From JAVBME01 sp031552765 (GTDB lineage Bacteria > Bacillota > Negativicutes > Acidaminococcales > JAISLQ01): a DNA stretch of 64,000 nucleotides. How positions within the stretch are numbered: the stretch's first letter is position 1; every line of letters begins with the position of its first letter. The position numbers were made by a program, and so were the translations under genes. The stretch is from positions 5,183 through 69,182 of the forward strand of contig JAVBME010000010.1 in the NCBI GenBank assembly GCA_031552765.1. Direction: 5' to 3'. The notes below the pieces were generated by a model. It ran no database searches. It was not told the DNA's origin and saw nothing but the letters and a program-made list of their open reading frames with translations. Below are positions 33,342-41,356 of the stretch, piece by piece.

Positions 33342-33795
33342 GCTCCACCTCCCGACAAATTTCTTCCGCCCTTGCGCCATGCGCCGCAAACTTTAGGCAA
33401 CGGCCGCCTTTTTCCGGCGTCAGATTTATGGCCAACCGTTCTTTTGGCATAAACTCCTCAAACAGGTCACTCCATTCCACTATCTTTACCGCGTCATCGC
33501 CCAGATAGGCGTCCAGCCCGGCCGCGTAAAATTCAGCCGGCGACTTTAGGCGGTACAGGTCAAAATGCCTGAGCGGCATAGTTTGTTCATATGCGTTCAT
33601 TATAGTAAAAGTAGGGCTGGTTATATCATCTTCCAAATAGCCCAGCCCGGCGGCAATAGCTTTGGCCAAAGTGGTCTTGCCGGCGCCCAGGCCGCCTACG
33701 AGACAGATACAGTCGCCTTTTTTTAACAAACGCCCCAAGCAGTAGCCAAAAGCTTTTGTGGCATCTTCGTCCGGGCAAAAAATTTCCTTTAACAT
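33322..33795 (-). CDS. tsaE: t6A biosynthesis ATPase TsaE
   Basis: 157 residues, matching the family. The P-loop GGLGAGKTTLAKAIAAGLG is near residues 42-60, followed by ITSPTFTIMNAYE and the HFDLYRLKSPAEFYAAGLD stretch. It is the ATPase that resets the TsaBD complex. The open frame extends to 33993 across the alr start, but the ATG at 33795 with AAAGGTG upstream fits the family length and the promoter found at 33815-33843. First gene of the t6A operon. Confidence 0.95.
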   Translation of the reverse strand: MLKEIFCPDEDATKAFGYCLGRLLKKGDCICLVGGLGAGKTTLAKAIAAGLGYLEDDITSPTFTIMNAYEQTMPLRHFDLYRLKSPAEFYAAGLDAYLGDDAVKIVEWSDLFEEFMPKERLAINLTPEKGGRCLKFAAHGARAEEICREVEHAGLSD

Positions 33796-33810
33796 ATACA
33801 GCACCTTTGT

Positions 33811-33865
33811 TGGTATAATATATCCATCAATGATTTTTGCCAATCTTTGACAATATATTATACCA
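33811..33865. promoter_or_regulatory. Divergent promoter region of tsaE and alr with 13-bp inverted repeat
   Basis: For tsaE (reverse strand) TTGGCA (33843-33838), 17 bases, TATTAT (33820-33815). The arms TGGTATAATATAT (33811-33823) and ATATATTATACCA (33853-33865) form a perfect inverted repeat 29 bases apart, so both divergent units share the same -10 sequence; the alr -35 is poor. Confidence 0.6.
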
Positions 33866-33883
33866 CAATAAGGAGATGCCGGC

Positions 33884-34996
33884 ATGCGCCATACCCGCGC
33901 CATAATAGACCTCGGAGCTATAAAACACAATATCCGCATATTAAAAGAGCGACTGCGACCCGGCGCCGGGATCACCGCCGTCGTCAAAGCCAATGGCTAC
34001 GGCCACGGCGCCGTTGAAGTAGCCCGCGCCGCCCTTATGGCAGGGGCGCGCGACCTTGCCGTTGCCATACCGGAAGAAGGAAAAGAGCTGAGGGAAGCCG
34101 GCATCACCGCCCCCATAACCATACTCGGCCTTATCGCACCGGAAGAAGCCCTACTTTGCGCCGAAAGCGGGCTCACCGTAACCGTCTGCCATCCCCAGCA
34201 CCTGCCGCCGCTCACCGCAGCGGCGCAGCAAAGCGGCCGCCGTATCAACACCCTTTTAAAAATAGACACCGGTATGGGACGCATCGGCGCCGACGCCGAA
34301 ACTGCGGCTGCTATGGCTGAAATCATTCCCCAGTCGGCTGGCCTTAAGTGGGCCGGAGTATTCACACACTTTGCCAGCGCCGACAGCGGCGACCTTACCG
34401 AGGCCAAGCGCCAACTGGCACAGTTCAAAGATATTTTATGCCAATTGGAAAACGGCGGCCTCAAACCGCCCTTTATCAGCGCCGCGGCCAGCGCTGCCGC
34501 CTTTTCCCTGCCAGAAAGCCAGTTTGATTCAGTGCGTTTAGGCATAGCCATGTACGGACTGTACCCATCGGAAGAAATACGCCGCTATGTACAGCTAAGA
34601 CCAGCGCTCAGCCTGCTAACACGTATCAGTCACATAAAAAAAGTACCGGCCGGGGCAGGTATCGGCTATGGCCCCACCTACCGGGCGCAGGCAGACGAAT
34701 ATATCGCCACTTTGCCGCTTGGCTATGGCGACGGTTATAGCCGCCTGTTGTCCAACAAAGCCAAAGTGCTGATAAACAAGGAATTTTACCCCATTGTCGG
34801 CAATATCTGCATGGATCAGATGATGATCTCACTTGGCAAGGAAACCGATCTTAAAACCGGCGACTTGGTCACGCTGGTAGGAGCACAGGATGAAAAACGC
34901 GTAACCCTGGAAGAACTGGCCGCGCTCGTCGGCACGATAAACTACGAACTGGCCTGCAATATCTCAGCCCGGGTACCAAGAGTATATACAGAGTAA
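33884..34996 (+). CDS. alr: Alanine racemase
   Basis: 370 residues. The PLP lysine is Lys35 in AVVKANGYGHG; the second-half catalytic Tyr is in GIGYGPTYRA (about residue 265), and the family motifs LLKIDTGMGRIG, VRLGIAMYGLYP and GNICMDQMMI are present. It makes D-alanine for peptidoglycan. AAGGAGATGCCGGC precedes the ATG. Monocistronic, divergent from the t6A operon, with its own terminator. Confidence 0.97.
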   Translation: MRHTRAIIDLGAIKHNIRILKERLRPGAGITAVVKANGYGHGAVEVARAALMAGARDLAVAIPEEGKELREAGITAPITILGLIAPEEALLCAESGLTVTVCHPQHLPPLTAAAQQSGRRINTLLKIDTGMGRIGADAETAAAMAEIIPQSAGLKWAGVFTHFASADSGDLTEAKRQLAQFKDILCQLENGGLKPPFISAAASAAAFSLPESQFDSVRLGIAMYGLYPSEEIRRYVQLRPALSLLTRISHIKKVPAGAGIGYGPTYRAQADEYIATLPLGYGDGYSRLLSNKAKVLINKEFYPIVGNICMDQMMISLGKETDLKTGDLVTLVGAQDEKRVTLEELAALVGTINYELACNISARVPRVYTE

Positions 34997-35019
34997 AAAG
35001 CCGCCGGAGGCGGCTTTTT
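34995..35019. terminator. Terminator between alr and the GerM-domain gene
   Basis: AAAAAGCCGCC-GGA-GGCGGCTTTTT, an 11-bp perfect stem. A/T-runs on both sides make it useful in both directions for these convergent units. It overlaps the last base of the alr stop region. Confidence 0.92.
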
Positions 35020-35022
35020 ACT

Positions 35023-35583
35023 TTATTTCTTCTTTATCAGACTTTCATTTCTCTGCAACGGATCCAGCAGATCCATATGCCCGTTGATCGTCTCGATTTT
35101 CTTGCCTTCGACAAGTATCTGCACGCTTTTTATCTCAGGAAATTCCGTCAAAGTGTCCACTACCGCCCCAGTCAGCAGCATTTCATAGGCAGAACCGCCC
35201 GTACCAGGTTTGAGCAATTCTTTGCTAAAGTCAACTGTAGCCAGACCATTTTCCGTTTTTACACTAAGCACCTTCACACCAGCAGGAAAAATATTCGCCA
35301 GGTTTTTATTCTGGGGCGCTTCACCTACCAGTATGTCCAGAGCCAGTTTTTCCGCTTTTTCCCCTTCTCGCGGTTCCCTGTCATATATCTCTGGCACCAG
35401 CCACTCCGTACTCTGGTCAGCCCTGTAAACCTTTACAGACACTTTCTGTGCCGCAGGTTTTCCTGTGCCGCCATCACCGTCTTTAGCGCCGGGCTTGCCG
35501 CTGTTGCCGGAAAAGTCACAGCCGGAAAAAGCTAAAGACATAAACACAAACACTATCAACGCCCAAAAAGTCGGTCTCTTCAT
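35023..35583 (-). CDS. GerMN-domain lipoprotein
   Basis: 186 residues. A lipoprotein signal peptide ends at LAFSGC (Cys about 22), followed by a Gly/Lys linker and a GerMN domain (about 45-175: VKVYRADQSTEWLVPE, GVKVLSVKTENGLATVDFSKEL, GTGGSAYEMLLTGAVVDTL). The domain is named for the spore germination protein GerM but is widespread in envelope proteins. Its ATG overlaps the stop of the upstream amidase gene (ATGA), so the two are co-translated and likely act on the cell wall together. Confidence 0.88.
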   Translation of the reverse strand: MKRPTFWALIVFVFMSLAFSGCDFSGNSGKPGAKDGDGGTGKPAAQKVSVKVYRADQSTEWLVPEIYDREPREGEKAEKLALDILVGEAPQNKNLANIFPAGVKVLSVKTENGLATVDFSKELLKPGTGGSAYEMLLTGAVVDTLTEFPEIKSVQILVEGKKIETINGHMDLLDPLQRNESLIKKK

Positions 35584-36638
35584 CTTCCGCCACCTCCGGA
35601 CGCCTGTTCAAAATAATCTTCCAGTCCTTTGACTATGCTGGCGACCATTTTATTTTGGAACCAGTTGCTGTTTAAAAGTTTTTCCTCCCTGGGATGTGAA
35701 ATAAATGCTATTTCCAGCAAAGCCGCCGGCATACGGCTGCGTTTTGTCACATAAAATTCCGCCTGGCGCACCCCTTTGTCATCAAGGCCGCAACTTGCGG
35801 CAAGTTTTTTTTGTATATTGGCGGCCAGCATCTGGTCATATTTCGTCTTAGCGTAATAATAACTTGAAAGCCCGCCTACATCACGCTTGGCGCTGGCATT
35901 GCAGTGAACGCTGATGAATATGTCCGCATTGCACTTATCACCCACATCCACGCGCGCCTGAAGTTCTTCCCTGTCAGTCGCCCCCCGGCTGTGTACATCA
36001 CAGTCGGTCGTTCGCGTCATCACTACTTTAGCGCCTTTTTTTACCAGCTCGTCCCGCAGTTTTAAGCTTATAGCCAAAGTAACGTCTTTTTCCCTGGTCT
36101 TATTAAGGCCGATAGCCCCGGGGTCGCTTCCGCCGTGGCCCGGGTCGAGCGCTATCGTCTTTCCTTTAAGGCTGGGCGTTATTTTATAAGTCTGGGGCAT
36201 TTTTTCAAAGACATCTATAACTACACGGTCAGGCTTTTTGTTAGGCGGGTCTTTTCTTAGGGTAAAAACATTATACGCTTCCTTGCTGAGCGGCCCGGAC
36301 AGGTACACTATCAGCTGCGTGCTGTCATAAGGCCCTCTTTTGCCCTCCACCCGCTTTATCTTGTCACTTTTTATCGGCAGGACGCCCAGGTTTTTACCAG
36401 GCACAGCGCCCTTGACGTCTACTATGATGCGCGGCCCGCCGCTTTCTTCATATTTGTAGCTTATTTTAACCGGATCCGTGGCATCTGCAACAATACGCAC
36501 AACCCTGGAACCATCGGCATTATTCGTCTGGACAGACCAGCGTATACTTGTGAGCTCCGCTGCGGCGGCCGCTTCAGTAGCATTGACAAAAAAAGCGGCT
36601 ATCATCATCACCAAAAAACATATTGTACGTACGCGCAA
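35580..36638 (-). CDS. N-acetylmuramoyl-L-alanine amidase with AMIN domain
   Basis: 352 residues. Signal peptide (about 1-27), AMIN domain (about 28-140) that targets peptidoglycan, then an Amidase_3 catalytic domain (about 160-345) with zinc ligands in IALDPGHGGSDPGA, TREKDVTL and SVHCNAS, and the catalytic Glu in ALLEIAFISH. It cleaves the amide between MurNAc and the stem peptide, in cell separation. The start is a TTG with GGAGGTGA just upstream. Coupled to the GerM-domain lipoprotein downstream. Confidence 0.93.
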   Translation of the reverse strand: MRVRTICFLVMMIAAFFVNATEAAAAAELTSIRWSVQTNNADGSRVVRIVADATDPVKISYKYEESGGPRIIVDVKGAVPGKNLGVLPIKSDKIKRVEGKRGPYDSTQLIVYLSGPLSKEAYNVFTLRKDPPNKKPDRVVIDVFEKMPQTYKITPSLKGKTIALDPGHGGSDPGAIGLNKTREKDVTLAISLKLRDELVKKGAKVVMTRTTDCDVHSRGATDREELQARVDVGDKCNADIFISVHCNASAKRDVGGLSSYYYAKTKYDQMLAANIQKKLAASCGLDDKGVRQAEFYVTKRSRMPAALLEIAFISHPREEKLLNSNWFQNKMVASIVKGLEDYFEQASGGGGR

Positions 36639-36733
36639 ACGCTCACCTCCATCCGCGCCGCGAATGCATTCTCCGCGGCCCTTTCCCTTCTTTAGGTGAT
36701 TTTACCATTATGGCACACTTATTTTCAAGTAAT

Positions 36734-36967
36734 TCATCCGCTTTTTTCCATAAGTTCTTTTAAAAGGGCCGCCGCTTCCTGTCGCGCGCATTCGGTCGCT
36801 GCTGGATCTAGCTCAAAAGATACCCAGAGTACGTCGCCTTCTTTCACTTCACGCGGCAAAAGGTTCACCGGGCAAATAATGCCGTCCCGTATATTGCTGC
36901 TAGTCAGCAATACGGCCTTATCGCCCTCTATCCGGTCCACTACGGCTTCTATCTTCACGCAGATCAC
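36734..36967 (-). CDS. DUF3006-type small protein
   Basis: 77 residues: a compact beta-rich protein (VKIEAVVDRIEGDKAVLLT, then LPREVKEGDVLWVSFELD) matching the DUF3006 family, which is regularly encoded beside secreted or cytoplasmic metallo-beta-lactamase-fold proteins of the ComEC type. Function unknown. Its start overlaps the upstream hydrolase stop by 4 bases. Confidence 0.78.
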   Translation of the reverse strand: MICVKIEAVVDRIEGDKAVLLTSSNIRDGIICPVNLLPREVKEGDVLWVSFELDPAATECARQEAAALLKELMEKSG

Positions 36968-37860
36968 TTCTCCTTCGTTATATTGTAGCTTTTCCCGTCC
37001 GACTTTATTGTTATCGCGCCGTCCCTTGAAGTAACGTACATCTTAGCGCCCTCTTTGCGGTAGCGCTCCACGACGTGTTCCTCCGGGAAATTATAATTAT
37101 TGCCTATACCGCAGCTTACCACCACATCTTTTGCCCCCACGGCCTTTATAAAAGCCGTAGTGGAGGAAGTCCCGCTGGCATGGTGCGGAACTTTGAGCAC
37201 ATCGCTTTTAAGCTTGGCTTTGTCTTTTGCCAGCAGCACTTTTTCCGCCTCTTTTTGTATGTCGCCGGTCAGCAGCATGCTAAAATCGCCTTTTACCAAC
37301 TTTAGCACAACGCTATTGTTGTTCAGGTCGCTTGACGTGCCTTCAATAAAAGGCTTTTGCGGCCACAGGACTTCGAGATAGGCCCCGCCGTCCAGTTGGA
37401 ACTTGTCGCCCGGTTTTACCGCGGTAAAGGGTATTTTCTTTTCCTTTACCGTTTTCAGATATTCCAAAAACATCTTACTGGTATGCACCTGGCCGCCATC
37501 CAGTACCCTTTTCACCGGGAAGTTTTTCAGCACCGCATCCATCCCGCCGATATGGTCGCCATGCGGGTGGGTACCCACCAAAAGCGCCAATTCTTTTACC
37601 CCTTCCGCTTTCAGGTAGCGTACCAGGTTCTCTTTTTCCGGCGGTATGCCGCTGTCCACCAGCACCGCATCCTTGCCGCTTTTTATCAATATGGAATCGC
37701 CCTGGCCGATATAAAATACTTTAACGGTCAAATCCGGGTCTACCGGCATCTCCGGGGCAGGAGCGGGCCAAAAGGTTTTCCAGAGATAAAAAACCGCCAG
37801 TACTATAAGCGTCAGCAGGCTGTATTTTTTATTTTTCACTTGAAAAGCATTCTTTTTCAT
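36964..37860 (-). CDS. ComEC-like metallo-beta-lactamase-fold hydrolase, membrane-anchored
   Basis: 298 residues. One N-terminal membrane segment (about 12-30), then the MBL fold: VKVFYIGQGDSILIKSG, the metal motif THPHGDHIGGMD (about residue 98), LLTGDIQKEAE and VLKVPHHASGTSS. It resembles the hydrolase domain of ComEC and stand-alone extracytoplasmic relatives, which may act on DNA or cyclic nucleotides. The start shares one base with the nnr stop (TAATG). Followed by the DUF3006 gene. Confidence 0.87.
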   Translation of the reverse strand: MKKNAFQVKNKKYSLLTLIVLAVFYLWKTFWPAPAPEMPVDPDLTVKVFYIGQGDSILIKSGKDAVLVDSGIPPEKENLVRYLKAEGVKELALLVGTHPHGDHIGGMDAVLKNFPVKRVLDGGQVHTSKMFLEYLKTVKEKKIPFTAVKPGDKFQLDGGAYLEVLWPQKPFIEGTSSDLNNNSVVLKLVKGDFSMLLTGDIQKEAEKVLLAKDKAKLKSDVLKVPHHASGTSSTTAFIKAVGAKDVVVSCGIGNNYNFPEEHVVERYRKEGAKMYVTSRDGAITIKSDGKSYNITKEK

Positions 37861-39407
37861 TAATTAGTCAACAACTTTCTGGCCAGCGGCAATGCCGCCG
37901 CCACATCGCCGGCCGCCATGCCGATCATGCCGTTTTCCGCGATAATATCGCCAGCCAGGCCGCACAGATATACAGCCACTACAGCCGCCGCACCCGCATC
38001 GAGGCCCTGGGCCAGAAAACCCGCCACAACACCGGTAAGCACGTCGCCCATACCGGCAGTCGCCATGCCCGGATTGCCGCTGGAATTTATAAAGACTTCA
38101 CCCGAGGGCAAAGCCACCACAGTCGGCGCGCCTTTTAAAACCACTACCGCGCCCCACTGCCCGGCAAACCGCCTGGCAATACGCACTACGCCTTCTTTTT
38201 TTATCTCATCCACCGCCAGGCCGGTCAAACGCGCCATCTCACCGATATGCGGCGTCACTACCGCCAGTTTGCGCGTCTTAGCCAGCACTTCCGTACAACC
38301 AGACAGTGCATTGAGCCCGTCCGCATCCACCACTACCGGGCAATCAACAAGCGGCAACAAACGGCATACCGCCTCCACCGTACCGGCAGAGGTCCCCAGC
38401 CCTGGACCTGCCGCTAAAGAATGGTAAACGCCAAGCTGCCCGGCTATATATTCCATATGCCCGGCCTCCAGCCCATCTTCCGTTTCCGGGCAGCCTTCCA
38501 CCATCACCTCGGTAAGCTTGGCCGCCAAAAGTCCGGACACGCTTTGCGGCGTAAACAGCCTCACCAAACCGGCTCCGGCCCGCAAAGCCGCTTCCGAACA
38601 TAACGCCGCCGCACCGCTGGTAGACAGCGCACCAGCCAGCACAGCCGTCTTTGCCTCTCCCTTGTGCGCGTCGCGCCGCCGCTGCGGTAAAAGAGCAGTT
38701 GCCAATTCCTTGGTTATGACAGTCTGCTGGATACAGGCGCCAGCCAAAATATTGCGCGGCAAACCGATAGGCGCCACTATAACTTTGCCGGCATAAGCAT
38801 TGCCGGGCGAAAGCAACAGGCCAACCTTTGGCAGGCACAAAGCTACTGTCCGGTCAGCATTCACGGCCTCCCCGCCTACTGCCCCGCTATCGCCGTTCAC
38901 CCCGCTCGGAACATCGATCGACAACACTTTTTTCCCGCTGCGGTTGATAAATTTTATAGCTCTGGCCACCCCGGCCTCGGGCGCGCCGCGCAGGCCGGTG
39001 CCCAAAAGTCCGTCCACCAGGAGGTCGGCGTACATGACATGAACCAATGCGCGGTCCCAGTCTGTTTCGTCTTTAACAAACAACAACTGCACGCCCATAT
39101 TTTTCAAAATATTAAAGTTGAGCGCCGCGTCCGGTGTAAACTCAGCGGTTTCGCTAAACAGCATCACCCGCACGGCAAAACCGCTATTGGCAAGGTGCCT
39201 CGCGGCTACAAAAGCGTCTCCGCCGTTATTGCCTTTGCCGGCAAATACGCATATTTTTGCGCCTGCTGGGCATTCGCCTAAAAAAGCCATGACTTCCTGG
39301 GCCACCGCCCGGCCGGCATTCTCCATCAGTAAAAGCGCCGGCATACCGGCTTCTTCTACCGCACGGCGGTCTATTTCCCGCATCTCTTGTGTAAAAGCCG
39401 CTTTCAT
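37860..39407 (-). CDS. nnrDE: Bifunctional NAD(P)HX epimerase / ADP-dependent NAD(P)HX dehydratase
   Basis: 515 residues. The N-terminal YjeF_N epimerase domain (about 1-215; FAGKGNNGGDAFVAARHLAN) is fused to the C-terminal YjeF_C kinase-like dehydratase (about 230-510; AAGPGLGTSAGT, VVTPHIGEMARLTG and the ATP-site NPGMATAGMGDVLTGV). It repairs hydrated NADH and NADPH. Zero-base junction with acpS upstream, the common acpS-nnr pairing. Confidence 0.95.
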   Translation of the reverse strand: MKAAFTQEMREIDRRAVEEAGMPALLLMENAGRAVAQEVMAFLGECPAGAKICVFAGKGNNGGDAFVAARHLANSGFAVRVMLFSETAEFTPDAALNFNILKNMGVQLLFVKDETDWDRALVHVMYADLLVDGLLGTGLRGAPEAGVARAIKFINRSGKKVLSIDVPSGVNGDSGAVGGEAVNADRTVALCLPKVGLLLSPGNAYAGKVIVAPIGLPRNILAGACIQQTVITKELATALLPQRRRDAHKGEAKTAVLAGALSTSGAAALCSEAALRAGAGLVRLFTPQSVSGLLAAKLTEVMVEGCPETEDGLEAGHMEYIAGQLGVYHSLAAGPGLGTSAGTVEAVCRLLPLVDCPVVVDADGLNALSGCTEVLAKTRKLAVVTPHIGEMARLTGLAVDEIKKEGVVRIARRFAGQWGAVVVLKGAPTVVALPSGEVFINSSGNPGMATAGMGDVLTGVVAGFLAQGLDAGAAAVVAVYLCGLAGDIIAENGMIGMAAGDVAAALPLARKLLTN

Positions 39408-39779
39408 TTAGCCCTCCAGTATCACCTGCGCCACAGCCCACTGTGCGCTATGGCTCAAGGAAATATGAATCCTTTTTATATTTTTTTCTTTTTTTATTTC
39501 TGCATAAACTCCTGCTAAAAAGAGATGCGGACAGCCCTCTTCATCATTTCTTACACTGATGTCGGTAAATACGCCCGTACGAAAGCCGCTGCCCAGCGCT
39601 TTAACAAAAGCCTCTTTGGCTGCAAAACGCGCCGCGTACGACGCGTATTTTTGCCTGCCGCGCCCTTCGCAGTAGCATATCTCGTCCGCGGTAAATACCC
39701 GTTCGCGGAAAGCACCTGTCTCAAGGGCTTTCTTGATGCGCGCAACCTCTACTATATCTATGCCTGTACCAATGAGCAC
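39408..39779 (-). CDS. acpS: Holo-[acyl-carrier-protein] synthase
   Basis: 123 residues. GTGIDIVEVARIKKAL and YAARFAAKEAFVKALG are the Mg- and CoA-binding motifs. It attaches phosphopantetheine to ACP for fatty-acid synthesis. The start is GTG at 39779 with AGGGGG upstream. First gene of the acpS-nnrDE-MBL-DUF3006 run. Confidence 0.96.
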   Translation of the reverse strand: MLIGTGIDIVEVARIKKALETGAFRERVFTADEICYCEGRGRQKYASYAARFAAKEAFVKALGSGFRTGVFTDISVRNDEEGCPHLFLAGVYAEIKKEKNIKRIHISLSHSAQWAVAQVILEG

Positions 39780-39883
39780 GTTTTACCCCCTGACAGATAT
39801 TATGTTGGATATTCGGCCATGCCAGGCGAAAATCCTTTCAAAAATTGTAACATTTCCGTGACATTTAACTTCGGCGCTTGCCC

Positions 39884-41071
39884 TCAGCGGCCGATGAAAA
39901 GCTTACCGGGCAACAGCAAAGCAGTCAACAAGCCTAAAACCGGGCTTAGGCCCAATACGGTCATAACCGCCGGCAGCCCCATACTGTCGGCTATCATGCC
40001 CAGTATGGTCGCGCCCAAGCCGCCCAGCCCTATGCTAAAACCAACAGTAAGCCCAGAGGCCATGCCCACATTGTCCGGCATCATCTCCTGCGCCAGAACC
40101 AAAGTAGTGGCAAAAGAAGACACCAGCGTGCCGCCGGCAATAAATACCACTGCAAGGGCGGCCGCGCCGCTGACGTGAGGAACAAGTAAAATAAGCGGCA
40201 AACTGACGGACATAGAAGTAACTATGACCATCTTCCTGCCCCAGCGGTCGCTCAGGCTAGCGCCGATAAACGTACCCAGCGCGCCGCCCAGGAGAAAGAG
40301 CGACACCAGATAGCTGGCGTATACCGGATTTTCGCCAAGATAGTTTATATAATAAAGCGGTATATAGGTCTGAAGGCCGGTATGTACAGTCGAACGAAAG
40401 AAAATAAACAGCAACAGCACGCCCAGCATACGCCAGGGAATCCCGGCGCTGGCCGCGCCTTTTTTTTGCGGCAGCTGTTCGGCGGCGGGTGTTACTTTTT
40501 TCAGATTGGCCATTATCAAAACAGTAGTAAACAGCCCTGGCAAAAGAAAATAACTGGTATTTGACATACCGCCGCCTATCTGAGCCAATAAGAACACCAT
40601 AAATACCGAACCCAGAGAAAAACCCAAGTTGCCCCCGACGGAAAAAGTACCCATGCTTTTGCCCCGGGAAGAATTTTTGCTTATATAATTTATCGACACA
40701 GAAGCCTGCGGATGGAAACTTGCGCTGCCCAAACCGTAAGCGACGACAGCCGCCAGCAGCCAATAGTAAGAAGACGCATGCCCGGTAAGCGATATCCCCA
40801 GCGAAGCGAGCAAAATACTGCCGGGCAACAGCCAAGGCAAATATATTTTATCGGTTATATAGCCAAAAAGCGGCTGGATGATAGACGAAGTAAAATTCTG
40901 CACCAGCACGACCACGCCTATCTGTGTGTAGGTAAGGCCAAAAGACTCCCTGACAAAAGGTAAAAGTATAGGCAGCGCCCCTTGCCCCAGATCTGTCGTC
41001 AAATGGCCTAAGGTCACAAGAAATAACGGCCAGGTCAAAAAACTCTTTTTATCCTGTGTTTCATTTTGCAT
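39884..41071 (-). CDS. MFS efflux transporter of the Fsr (fosmidomycin resistance) type
   Basis: About 395 residues, 12 helices. WPLFLVTLGHLTTDLGQGAL at the start and GYITDKIYLPWLLPGS, then AYGLGSASFHPQAS, match the Fsr family of drug/proton antiporters. The frame reaches 41107; I prefer the ATG at 41071, though an ATG nine codons earlier (41098) is also possible as the upstream AGGTG is weak. Monocistronic. The 285-base spacer to the chemoreceptor (41072-41356) has a TATAAT-like box but no other clear element. Confidence 0.83.
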   Translation of the reverse strand: MQNETQDKKSFLTWPLFLVTLGHLTTDLGQGALPILLPFVRESFGLTYTQIGVVVLVQNFTSSIIQPLFGYITDKIYLPWLLPGSILLASLGISLTGHASSYYWLLAAVVAYGLGSASFHPQASVSINYISKNSSRGKSMGTFSVGGNLGFSLGSVFMVFLLAQIGGGMSNTSYFLLPGLFTTVLIMANLKKVTPAAEQLPQKKGAASAGIPWRMLGVLLLFIFFRSTVHTGLQTYIPLYYINYLGENPVYASYLVSLFLLGGALGTFIGASLSDRWGRKMVIVTSMSVSLPLILLVPHVSGAAALAVVFIAGGTLVSSFATTLVLAQEMMPDNVGMASGLTVGFSIGLGGLGATILGMIADSMGLPAVMTVLGLSPVLGLLTALLLPGKLFIGR

Positions 41072-41356
41072 TTTACCAACAACACCTGCCCCAAACATTA
41101 CACACAAAGTATATACCTATTATAGTACATTTTTTCATAATAATAAAACTCGCTTTGCATTTTTCTCTGTTGCTTTAAGACATAGCAAAAGCATTTATGA
41201 AACAAGCTGTACAATTATTTTTTAGTATTTTATATTTACTATAAAGGAGTTTGTGTTTTTAACGCGAAGTTCTAAATATGTTACACGTAGCATGCGTGGC
41301 ATAAAATACATCACCCAGACGTGTCAGTTGTCTCGGTAAAAATTTGGAGGTAGAGA

